From the NCBI GenBank assembly GCA_030710605.1, contig CP092868.1, positions 33,494,685-33,558,684 on the forward strand: a stretch of 64,000 nucleotides of DNA, given 5' to 3'. The translations under genes were made by a program, and so were the position numbers. Each line of letters starts with the position of its first letter. The first letter of the stretch is position 1. Shown here in pieces: positions 21,771-30,866 of this stretch. Below the pieces are notes generated by a model, which was not told the DNA's origin, searched no databases, and saw nothing but the letters and a program-made list of their open reading frames with translations. This DNA comes from Cordylochernes scorpioides. Its lineage: Eukaryota > Arthropoda > Arachnida > Pseudoscorpiones > Chernetidae.

Positions 21771-22765
21771 TTTCTGTAAGTGTAGGAAGACATCAGCTAG
21801 GCAATGTTCTGTGAGTGTAGGAAGACATCAGCTAGGCAATGTTCTGTGAGTGTAGGAAGACATCAGCTAGGCAATGTTCTGTAAGTGCAGGAAGACATCA
21901 GCTAGGCAATATTCTGTAAGTGCAGGAAGACATCAGCTAGGCAATGCTCTGTGAGTGCAGGAAGACATCAGCTAGGCAATATTCTGTGAGTGCAGGAAGA
22001 CATCAGCTAGGCAATGTTCTGTAAGTGCAGGAAGACATCAGCTAGGCAATGTTCTGTGAGTGCAGGAAGACATCAGCTAGGCAATGTTCTGTAAGTACAG
22101 GAAGGCATCAGCTAGGCAATGTTCTGTGAGTGCAGGAAGACATCAGCTAGGCAATGTTCTGTAAGTGCAGGAAGACATCAGCTAGGCAATGTTCTGTAAG
22201 TGCAGGAAGACATCAGCTAGGCAATGTTCTGTGAGTGCAGGAAGACATCAGCTAGGCAATGTTCTGTAAGTGCAGGAAGACATCAGCTAGGCAATGTTCT
22301 GTAAGTGCAGGAAGACATCAGCTAGGCAATGTTCTGTAAGTGCAGGTAGACATCAGCTAGGCAATGTTCTGTGAGTGCAGGAAGACATCAGCTTGGCAAT
22401 GTTCTGTAAGTGCAGGAAGACATCAGCTAGGCAATGTTCTGTGAGTGCAGGAAGACATCAGCTTGGTAATGTTCTGTAAGTGCAGGAAGACATCAGCTAG
22501 GCAATGTTCTGTAAGTGCAGGAAGACATCAGCTAGGCAATGTTCTGTAAGTGCAGGAAGACATCAGCTAGGCAATGTTCTGTGAGTGCAGGAAGACATCA
22601 GCTAGGCAATGTTCTGTGAGTGCAGGAAGACATCAGCTAGGCAATGTTCTGTAAGTGCAGGAAGACATCATCTAGGCAATGTTCTGTGAGTGCAGGAAGG
22701 CATCAGCTAGGCAATGTTCTGTGAGTGCAGGAAGACATCAGCTAGGCAATGTTCTGTGAGTGCAG
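21771..22765 (+). repeat. 35-bp minisatellite, about 28 copies
   Basis: The unit is TTCTGTAAGTGCAGGAAGAC followed by ATCAGCTAGGCAATG. Copies are nearly identical and differ mainly at GTAAGTG versus GTGAGTG and TGCAG versus TGTAG. Every copy preserves GTRAGT, the 5' splice-site consensus on the plus strand. The array stops abruptly at the start of a GC-rich island. Confidence 0.95.
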
Positions 22766-23270
22766 ACAGGAGGAAGATGTCCGGTGATGGAAAAGAAGAG
22801 GTCGATAACCCTCCGTGGTAAAAATATGGGCGGCGGGGTGCGGACGGACACCCGGACGACGTCCCATCTTAGAAATAGCAGCCGGGTTTGTCTTCTTCCT
22901 CCCGAACTTTTCTCTTTAGCCGACGGCGGGTTGACAGCGCTGCTCCACTTTGCCGCCGCCGCTGTGACACCCCCTCCATCTTGCTCGCTGCCAATTCTCT
23001 CCGTCCTCTTGACTCCGGGCGATATAGAGATTGGCGTGAGATGAGCTGTGGTGATCTTCAAGAGTTGTTTCCTATATTGCTATTATACTTCATTACGTAG
23101 CTCTGCGTGTTAATACAGCTGTTGAAAGTGATCCAATACCAGTGCTGGTATCCAGCCCCGTACGCAGTATCAGTTAATGCGGACGTATATCGAGACGCCG
23201 CTACTACGCCCTGGCGCCGTTCTCACGTGACGCAACCCGATACTCCCGGCCATTGTCCCGCACGGCCGCC
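22766..23270. other. GC-rich, CpG-bearing island, possible promoter or exon
   Basis: This is the most GC-rich non-TE stretch in the window, with many CpG (CGGCGGGGTGCGGACGG, CCGCCGCCGC). Both strands have open frames, which reflects composition. On the plus strand, ATG at 22777-22779 opens MSGDGKEEVDNPPW, ending at TGGTAAAAA, where GTAAAA could act as a splice donor. No protein family is recognised; a CpG-island promoter, a short first exon or a GC-rich repeat are all possible. Confidence 0.3.
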
Positions 23271-24070
23271 GTCGTACAGTTCTGTTCCCGCCGTTCTTCC
23301 GTCGTTCTGTTCTACCTATCGTTCTATAATCGCTGACCTTCCGCTAGTCTGTTCTGTTCCCGCCGTCTTTCCTTCGTCCTGTTCTGTCTCAGCCATTATT
23401 TCGCCATTCTGTTCCCGCTGTTCTTCCATCGTTCAGTTTTTTTCCAGAAATCCTTCCGTCGTTCTGTTCTCCATGACCTTCCGCCATTCTGTTCTTTGCC
23501 CGCCGTTCTACCGTCATTAGGCTCTATTCCATCCGTCCTCCCTTCGTCCTGTTCTGTCTCAGCCATCTGTTCTGTTTCCGCTGTTTTTCCATCCTTCAGT
23601 TTTGTTTCAGCGATTCTTCCGTCGTTCTGTTCTCCATAACCTTCGCCATTCTGTTCTTTTCCCGCCGTTCTACCATCGTAAGGCTCTATTCCACCAGTTT
23701 TTTTCTTCGTCCTACTCTGTCTCAGCCATCCTTTCGCCATTCTGTTCTGTTCCCGCTGTTCTTCCATCCTTCAGTTTTGTTCCAGAAATTCTTCCGTCAT
23801 TCTGTTCTCCATGACCTTTCGCCGTTCTGTTCCCGCTGTTCGTCCATCGTTCAGTTTTGTTCCAGCAATTCTTCCGTCGTTCTGTTCTCCATGACCTTCC
23901 GCCATTCTGTTCTGTTCCCGCCATTCAGCTCTATTCCAGCCATTCTTCCTTCGTTCTATTCTGTCTCAGTCATCCTTCCGTCATTTTGTTCTCTTTCTGC
24001 CAATTTGATCTTTTCCTACCATTTTCCGCCGTTCTGTTCTATTTCAGCTGTCCTTCCGTTGTTTTGATGT
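23271..24070 (+). repeat. C/T-rich array, about 170-bp units of shorter subunits
   Basis: GTTCTGTTCCCGCCGTTCTT-type words repeat throughout. Larger periodicity is shown by CTGTTCTGTCTCAGCCAT near 23378, 23548, 23720 and 23956. Open frames of 70-140 codons exist on both strands, rich in Phe/Ser/Cys or in Glu/Gly/Thr; they reflect the repeat, not a gene. Confidence 0.85.
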
Positions 24071-24639
24071 CCTTACCGTATGGCCTCATACATTCATCAA
24101 ATCTTTCGTCGTTTAATCCTTTTCGGAAACTATTGAGATTTTAGATATACAGACTTTTACAATGTCTTAAACTTGATTGATACACATCCGTATTTAAATC
24201 ACATTTAGGTGTATGGATATTTATTTATATACGCATATGCAAAATTTAAAAATATATACTGCGGTATTTTATAAATATTTACAGGTATATATCTAAATCT
24301 TTCTGAGCAGTATTTAAGATAAATAAAAGTGTATTTATCTCTCTGTTTCTACCCGAGTATTCGAAAAACAACAAAAAAGTCCTTTTGATCAACTCAAATT
24401 TATTCTAGTCACTATAGTACCAGTAGTTTTCCAGAGTTCCCATTGTTCGTACTTGTTGATTTCAAAGAGAAGATGAAAGATGATTTTCATTCCTTTAAAG
24501 GAAGCGCTCTGGAACATAAATTCCTTTGCCGAAATCTAGAACCAATCAATGCATTAATGACAGCAAACTTATCTTGTACAGTATAAACACTATTAATGGC
24601 TATCTTCTGATATTTTTAAACGAGGATGGTCGTCCATAT
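24071..24639. other. AT-rich stretch, nothing identified
   Basis: No gene or repeat array is supported. Confidence 0.4.
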
Positions 24640-25560
24640 CTATTTCTAGGAAGCACTCTCTTCTAGATATCTTTTAGATATTCTTAGTAGATATTAGTCT
24701 ATCTAAAATATGTAAATATATCAAAACTCTCTTTTTATTCAGACATTACTATTATTGTATAGCCTTATTTACATAGTATTATTTACATTCTACTTATAGT
24801 AGCATCTTCTCTCTCTCTCTGGGAGTACTTTCTCTTCCAGTAGACATTACTACTAGTCGATCTGGAATATGTAAATATCAAAACTCTCTTTATATTCAGA
24901 CATTACTAGTATTAAATAGCTTTATTTACATTCTACTTCTAGGCGCACTCTTCTCTCTCTCTCTCTCTCTGGGAGTACTTTCTCTTCCAGTAGAGTCTAC
25001 TAGACATTACTACTAGTCGATCTGGAATATGTAAATATCAAAACTCTTTATTCAGACATTACTATTATGAGATATAGTATTATTTAGTCTACTTCTAGAA
25101 GCATCTTCTAGAAATATTTTCTTTACAAGTATATATTACTATTGGAAAATCTAGAATCTAAAGATCAGAAATCCTTTTATTCAGACATTACATTTATTAT
25201 GTAAAATTATTTACATAGTATTATTTACATTCTACTTCTAGGAGCATCTTCTCTCTCTGTAACTACTTTCTCTACAAGTAGATATTACTACTAGTAGATC
25301 TGGAATGTAAAGATCAAAAATCTTTATTCAGACATTACTATATTACATAGCCTTATTTACATAGTATTAATTTACATAGTATTATTTACATTCTACTTCT
25401 AGTAGCATCTTCTCTCTCTGGAAGTATTTTCTTTGCAAGTAGATATTACTACTTGTCGATCTGGAATGTAAATATCAAAACTCTCTATTCAGACATTACT
25501 ATTATTACATAGCCTTATTTACATAGTGTTATTTACATCTACTTCTATGAGCATTCTTCT
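24640..25560 (+). repeat. About 160-bp array with embedded TC microsatellites
   Basis: Units contain GTAAATATCAAAACTCT, ATTCAGACATTACTATTAT, TTATTTACATAGTATTATTT and TTCTACTTCTAGGAGCATCT followed by (TC)n. About five to six units are visible with variable TC length. Confidence 0.8.
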
Positions 25561-25614
25561 ATGTTAGCGTGGTCAAGATATGCCTTTTTGTTTTTGAATA
25601 TTTATATATATATA

Positions 25615-26446
25615 CTAGACGAATGGCCCGGGCAACGCCCGGGTTTTACCCGAGTGCGAATATATTTTAAAAACGTTTTAATTCAAATACTATTCGTTAC
25701 AATTATAAATTGGCGCCATGGATGTCACTCTTGTGAAACGTCCCGTTCCAAACTGTGTGTTTTTAAAATGTTTTAATTAAAATACTATTCGTTACAATTA
25801 TAAATTGGCGCCGTGGATGTCTCTCTTGTGAAACGTCCCGTCCCAAACTGTGTATGTCTTGAAAATATAAAAATAAAAATGTGAATTTTCATAAAGATTT
25901 CATCATGTCGATTTTGTTTTTTTGCATTTCACCTACTAAATCGATAGAGATAATTACATTTGCAACATGAACTTAGGTATATTGACTAAATAGAAAACTG
26001 CATAGTAATAAAGATCATTTTTTAAAGGCACCATATCGTTTTTTTTTCAATAAAATCGAAACAAAAATTAATGATAAATAACGATAATTGCCTTAAAAAT
26101 AAATTGCCTTAAAAAAAGAAACATTCGCGGTGATTTTGTCTTGCATTCGTTTATACAATTATTATATACGAAGGACCCGGGCAACGCCCGGGTTTTACCC
26201 GATTAAATGCTTTTATTCAAATACTATTCGTTACAATTATAAATTGGCGCCGTGGATGTCATTCTTGTATAATATATAAATGAGTTTTAAAAATTGTAAA
26301 AAAAAAATGCATCGGCCGGGAATCGAACCCGGGCCGCCCGCGTGGCAGGCGAGCATTCTACCACTGAACCACCGATGGTTATGAAAATTCCCATCCGTGA
26401 GCTTCAGACAAACAAACAGACAGAATAAGGCAAATATATAAGTAGA
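25615..26446 (-). mobile_element. Non-autonomous Helitron carrying tRNA-Gly
   Basis: On the minus strand the element starts with TC (TCTACTTATATATTTGCC at 26446) and ends with hairpin CCCGGGC-GTT-GCCCGGG, nine bases, then CTAG at 25618-25615. The flanking bases are A and T. These are the structural hallmarks of a Helitron (5' TC, 3' hairpin plus CTRR, insertion between A and T). The 5' end matches the second Helitron at 29863. A second, non-terminal copy of the 3' hairpin lies at about 26170-26202, and the module with TACTATTCGTTACAATTATA occurs three times, suggesting read-through or internal duplication. No Rep/helicase is encoded. Confidence 0.75.
26308..26378 (-). tRNA. tRNA-Gly (anticodon GCC), inside a Helitron
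   Basis: This 71-base sequence has the full tRNA-Gly cloverleaf: A box TGGTTCAGTGG, anticodon loop CTGCCAC with GCC at 34-36 (plus-strand GGC at 26344-26346), and T arm with GGTTCGATTCC. A T-run follows the discriminator A at once, a good Pol III terminator. Base 1 is C where G would pair with C72, so the first acceptor pair is lost. It lies between the Helitron's 5' end and internal 3' hairpin, so it was probably captured. It may be transcribable; aminoacylation is uncertain because of the 1-72 mismatch. Confidence 0.8.
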
Positions 26447-26727
26447 TTATATAATAAATTATTGTTACAAATATTAATAGATAGATGACAATTAAACTTA
26501 TAAATATATATATTTTTAAAAATAGTATTTATTAGGTTTGTAAAAAAAATTATTTCTAAATATGATATGGTTTTTTTTAATTTAAATAATCTATGTTTAT
26601 ACCTTTAGTTTAGTAGTTATAATTGTAACAATATAGTAAACATTTTTGATAAAATGTATATAAATTAACTTTATTTATTGTTAAAAGAGAAAACGAAAAT
26701 ATAACGTGATGAGTTTCTTTTTATTAA

Positions 26728-26771
26728 AAATACAAGCTTTCAAGCAAAATGCTTTTCTTCAGGTAATCCAA
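26728..26771 (-). ncRNA. Hammerhead ribozyme core of the PLE, minus arm
   Basis: On the minus strand: CTGAAGA, stem II AAGCA/TGCTT with a TTT loop, GAAA, then self-complementary AGCT and U. All core bases are intact. Stem I pairs TAC with GTA, then continues with mismatch. It is the same as the plus-arm copy at 27644-27688. Confidence 0.65.
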
Positions 26772-26952
26772 GAAAAAATATGCGGAGAGGTAAATACACC
26801 CAACTAAGTAAGATTTGAAAATTAAAGCGGAATTGCCACGAACAAGCACGTATCAACACACCTAGAGAGCGAGCGAGAAATTCAGTTTAAAATAAGTTTA
26901 AAATAAATAAAATATATACATAAATCGGGAAAACACTTGAGGTTAAAATTCC

Positions 26953-27307
26953 TTATGCGGGGTCCATGCTATTACAAAAAGCTATGTACTGCGGGGGTAG
27001 TTCTATTTTTCTATTGAGGCTTGGAATTTTATTGGAAACCAAAGCCTCCAGGACCAGTCGTTGATATTTTCCGCTTATGTTACCATAAATACATTGGGTG
27101 TCTGTGAAATCAAATGAATGCTGTGTTTCTGCCATGTGCTGATAAATCTGGGAACGGCTTGTCTTTGTTCATGATGTTTCTATTGTGTTCTTTAGTCCTG
27201 ATTTCTATGGTTCTGCCGGTTTCACCAACATAATGTAGTTCGCAATTTGAGCATTTAATTTTGTACAATGTTCCCAGATTTATCAGCACATGGCAGAAAC
27301 ACAGCAT
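26953..27307 (-). pseudogene. PLE GIY-YIG endonuclease remnant and C-terminus
   Basis: The frame at 27110-27307 reads TLYKIKCSNCELHYVGETGR followed by TIEIRTKEHNRNI. This is the GIY-YIG endonuclease of Penelope-like retroelements: a Tyr-x-Val-Gly-Glu-Thr-Gly-Arg core preceded by a Cys-x2-Cys pair. It continues, after a frame change near 27150, into the peptide AETQHSFDFTDTQCIYGNIS and on to the stop before 26953. The GIY-YIG domain makes the nick that primes insertion. The reverse transcriptase is missing and the frame is broken, so this copy is dead. Confidence 0.75.
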
Positions 27308-27472
27308 TCATTTGATTTCACAGACACCCAATGTATTTACAGTAACATAAGCGGAAAATATCAACGACTGGTCCTGGAGGCTTTGGTTTCCAATAAAATT
27401 CCAAGCCTCAATAGAAAAGTAGAACTACCCCCGCAGTACATAGCTTTTTGTAATAGCATGGACCCCGCATAA
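27290..27472 (+). pseudogene. PLE C-terminal fragment, inverted partial copy
   Basis: It encodes the same 60-residue tail as the minus-strand arm (AETQHSFDFTDTQCIYSNIS to SMDPA) with two visible amino-acid differences (S for G, V for I). It is preceded directly by the junction with the minus copy, so it has no upstream domain. The ATG at its start is a codon inside the parent frame, not a real initiation site. Confidence 0.7.
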
Positions 27473-27643
27473 GGAATTTTAACCTCAAGTGTTTTCCCCG
27501 ATTTATGTATATATTTTATTTATTTTAAACTGAATTTCTCGCTCGCTCTCTAGGTGTGTTGATACGTGCTTGTTCGTGGCAATTCCGCTTTAATTTTCAA
27601 ATCTTACTTAGTTGGGTGTATTTACCTCTCCGCATATTTTTTC

Positions 27644-27688
27644 TTGGATTACCTGAAGAAAAGCATTTTGCTTGAAAGCTTGTATTTT
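27644..27688 (+). ncRNA. Hammerhead ribozyme core of the PLE, plus arm
   Basis: CTGAAGA (27653-27659), stem II AAGCA/TGCTT, GAAA, then AGCT and U, followed by GTATTTTC which pairs partly with upstream GGATTAC as stem I. Order and core are those of a type I hammerhead with a minimal, self-complementary stem III. Confidence 0.65.
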
Positions 27689-28044
27689 CAATAAAAAGAA
27701 ACTCACCACGTTATATTTTCGTTTTCTCTTTTAACTTTTAAAACGTGGCTAAAGTATGCCTGATCCTAACTTTTATTTATTGTATATATATTGTTCTAAA
27801 ATGTAAATTTATATAAATTTCACTCTCTCTTTAAAACTAGAAATAATTTGTATTTATATTTAAAAACTATGTATATAAAATAGTTTAAACATTAACCAAG
27901 CAGATATCCACATAGGATATAGCGCGTGCGTTTGGTAATAAATACATTTAAAAAAATTAAGTATTCATTTTATAGAAAAAATGATATCTAGATATGTATA
28001 TAGTTTTTAAAAAAATTTAAATAAACTATATTTTTATATTAGAT

Positions 28045-28237
28045 AGTAAAAAAGGCATATATTGAATTGAATAAAAGATTTATTTGCCAATATTTCGGCT
28101 GGCTGAACGCGAACCTTTATCGAGGCATATATATAAAAAAAACTGTAATGCCTCGATAAAGGTTGGCATTCAGCCAGCCGAAATATTGGCAAATAAATCT
28201 TTTATTCAATCCAATATATGCCTTTTTTACTATCTAA
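28045..28237. repeat. PLE-terminus palindrome with variant hammerhead cores
   Basis: Arms of about 85 bp are inverted copies separated by a short A-rich spacer. Each arm carries TGCC, TCGATAA, hairpin GGTTGGC/GCCAGCC (or GGTTCGC), GAAA, TATT and GGCA. TGCC and GGCA would form stem I. Each arm ends in the ATATGCCTTTTTT word. In hammerhead numbering positions 3 and 8 are U and A, and position 4 is C. Confidence 0.6.
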
Positions 28238-28429
28238 TGATTTAAGTATGGATTGCTCTATTTTCAGAAATATTTATATATATATATATATATAACATTA
28301 AATTTAATAGTTTTAATTCTAACAATATCAATATAGAATATAGCGTGTGTCTTGTAATAAATAAAATTTAAAAAAATATTGTATTCATTTTATAAAAAAG
28401 TGTGGGTAAAATGAAGAGTTTGGAGAAGA

Positions 28430-28680
28430 TGACTAAGGGAAAAATGGAATAGTGCGGTCTAGACCACCCAGTGTTACATTCCACAACCACCTCTTCCTTC
28501 CTCTAATAGTGGGCAGAAGACAAGCGCCGACACTGCAGGTGCAGACGAAAGTTTTATTGTTGTCACGTCCTGATGTCCCAATTGTCACCTTGGAATTCTG
28601 TCATCAATCTATCTCCCGCCCTCGCACACCTGACTGACTGACTACTCATTGATCGTCTGAAAAATTGAAATACCAAACGA
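28430..28680. other. GC-richer patch of unknown function
   Basis: A locally GC-rich stretch (GGGCAGAAGACAAGCGCCGA, CACTGCAGGTGCAGACG, TCTCCCGCCCTCGCAC). Its 61-codon plus-strand frame has no recognisable motif. It may be an old exon or repeat; a function cannot be assigned. Confidence 0.2.
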
Positions 28681-29862
28681 TTCTAAAAAAAAAAACACTA
28701 TCATTTGTTTTTAAAATTTGAAAATATATATAAAAATGTTTTAGAATTTAATTTAAGAATCAACTATATAATACAAAAATATATAAATACATTATAAATT
28801 ATAATATATTAAAAATGATTAAAATATTTTAAAATTTGATTTACGATTCAACTATATAATAGAATGTATTTGTTAGTTGAAGATGAAAAAGTCGTTTGTT
28901 TTTATTTTAATTATATCTTTTGTATTTTTTTCTATATTGAAACTTTTGCTTTTATTTTATTATTAAATGTTTTCTATTTGAAATATTTTGAATATATATT
29001 ATCGTTTTTTATTATAATTATTAGTATAAATTAAATGTGCTTTTGAGTTTAGCTAATTCAACAATTTAAAGTGTTAAAATAGAAAGAAAATAGGGAAAAT
29101 GAAAATATGAACTATAAATAATAGAGAATCTTAAAATGACCATTGACAAGATGCCATTAATTTTTGATGATATCATTTTTGGCGCAGAAATGTTCACACC
29201 ATTTCGGAATCGATTCACTTTACTAATTCTCTTGTATAAGAATGGCCTTCTATGATCGAATTTGACATAAATATTATATGAACAAAGTAAAATGGAATTT
29301 CTAATCAAAGAATTATCCAAGTAGAGTATAAAAACAAATTTGAAAAATACCAACTTTAACTACGAAAATACATTTATAGCATATAATTCATTGTTTGTAA
29401 AATTACTGCGTTTTGATTAAAAGGTAATTTAGAGAGAGATTCCATATCACCAATAATTATTATTATATTTAAAATATATTTTTTAAAGGCTTCCCATAAA
29501 TTTTTAAACGTCGTAGCATTTAATCCAACGGTATTATTTATAAAATATCTTTGAAATTTGTTTATAATTCAATATTATAGATATCTCTGAATTTAAATTA
29601 ATTCAATTTGAAGACTTCATCAACATTTTAAAAAAGTTTATTGTCCTTTTGATGTTTCAATGGTCCATTGTCGCCCTTTAAAAAAAAGGTGAAAAGCTTA
29701 TTAATGAAGTATTTTGTAGTATTCCCCTGAATTTAAATATATTCAGTCATACATATATATTATAGCTATATATTCTATAATATAAGAGAGAGAAAGAGTA
29801 ATTAACCAAATATATTTTAAATATTTAAGAATCAAATTTTCAATAGAACGATTCTATAGAAA
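28681..29862. other. AT-rich stretch, nothing identified
   Basis: No gene is supported. The minus-strand frame at 29066-29353 has random-looking, Phe/Ile/Ser-rich composition. Confidence 0.4.
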
Positions 29863-30505
29863 TCTATATATATAATTGCCTTATTCTGTCTGAAGCTCAC
29901 GGATAGAATGCGCGCCCATTGGCTGCCGGCGAACACGTGTCTCCCTGCCCCCCTCTAGACAACCCTGTTATCAGCTGTGTGATACATACACCTGTCTATA
30001 GCGGCCATTCTAGACAACCCTGTTATCAGCAGTGTGTTACATCCACCTGTCTATACAGACCACCCTGTCTATAGCGACCACTGACCACCCTGCCTATAGC
30101 GACCACTCTAGACAACCCTGTTATCAGCTGTGTGATACATCCACCTGTATATAGCGGCCATTCTAGATAACCCTGTTATCAGCTGTGTGATACATACATC
30201 TGTCTATAGCGGCCACTCTAGACAACCCTGTTATCAGCTGTGTGATACATCCACCTGTCTATACAGACCACCCTGTCTATAGCGGTCACTTTAGGCAACC
30301 CTGTTATCATCAGTGTGTTACATTCACCTGTCTATACAGACCACCCTGTCTATAGCGGTCACTTTAGGCAACCCTGTTATCAGCAGTGTGATACATACAC
30401 CTGTCTATACAGACCACCCTGTCTATAGCGACCACCCAAGACAACGTTTTTAAAATATATTCGCACTCGGGTAAAACCCGGGCGTTGCCCGGGCCATTCG
30501 TCTAG
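29863..30505 (+). mobile_element. Non-autonomous Helitron with internal tandem repeat
   Basis: It starts with TC (TCTATATATATAATTGCC) preceded by A, and ends with CCCGGGC-GTT-GCCCGGG, a 9-base spacer and CTAG followed by T. Both ends match the minus-strand Helitron at 25615-26446 (TTGCCTTATTCTGTCTG at the 5' end). The middle is a different sequence: about five units of the ACCCTGTTATCAGCTGTGTG/CCTGTCTATAGCGGCCAC type (29930-30440). This shows the family exchanges its interior while keeping its ends. Confidence 0.8.
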
Positions 30506-30866
30506 TTCAATATAATAAGTTACTTCAGAATATAAACTCATTGTAAATAGCTCAACTTGATCAACTTTCTCTCTCCACGATACTAATTATTACAGATAAC
30601 TTCATTAAATCAACTTCCATCATTGCTTAACATATTGTAAATAACTACCTTGTGATTTCTTCTATCTGCTTATGTTGTTGCTTATTTGTTTAATGTATAT
30701 GTTTATTTAATGCTCTTTTTCTTAATTGTTTATTTTCTTTTTGATAATTCTGTTACCTACTCTACTACAATATGAATTATTGTAAATAATTTCACGCGCA
30801 ATTATCCAGATCGGATATAGCGTGTCTTATTTACAACTGGTAATAAATAAATATAAATTTATATTT
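30506..30866 (+). mobile_element. Probable LINE 3'-UTR end
   Basis: The stretch ends in CGGATATAGCGTGTC, then GGTAATAAATAAATA. Related ends are at 27911 (GGATATAGCGCGTGCG) and 28336 (GAATATAGCGTGTGTC), both followed by GTAATAAATA. No coding sequence remains, so assignment as a LINE tail is by similarity between copies and by position of the A-rich end. Confidence 0.45.

Larger units (their letters stand above)
26681..27736. mobile_element. Penelope-like element as an inverted repeat
   Basis: Arms of about 474 bp (26681-27153 and 27263-27736) are nearly identical inverted copies. The centre, 27154-27262, is present once. Each arm ends with a hammerhead core and encodes the same C-terminal peptide of about 60 residues ending SMDPA. 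The head-to-head partial copy is characteristic of Penelope-like insertions. Only the 3' portion survives; there is no reverse transcriptase domain. Confidence 0.8.

Noticed and set aside
21771-22765. CRISPR-like regular array
   Set aside because: Units are contiguous 35-bp repeats without unique spacers, in eukaryotic DNA.
22738-23061. 107-codon minus-strand frame over the GC-rich island
   Set aside because: Overlaps plus-strand frames of equal length and lacks motifs; GC-rich DNA is often stop-poor.
23107-24144. Several 70-137-codon frames on both strands (Phe/Ser-rich or Glu/Gly/Thr-rich)
   Set aside because: Low-complexity translations of a C/T-rich tandem array; open on both strands because of composition.
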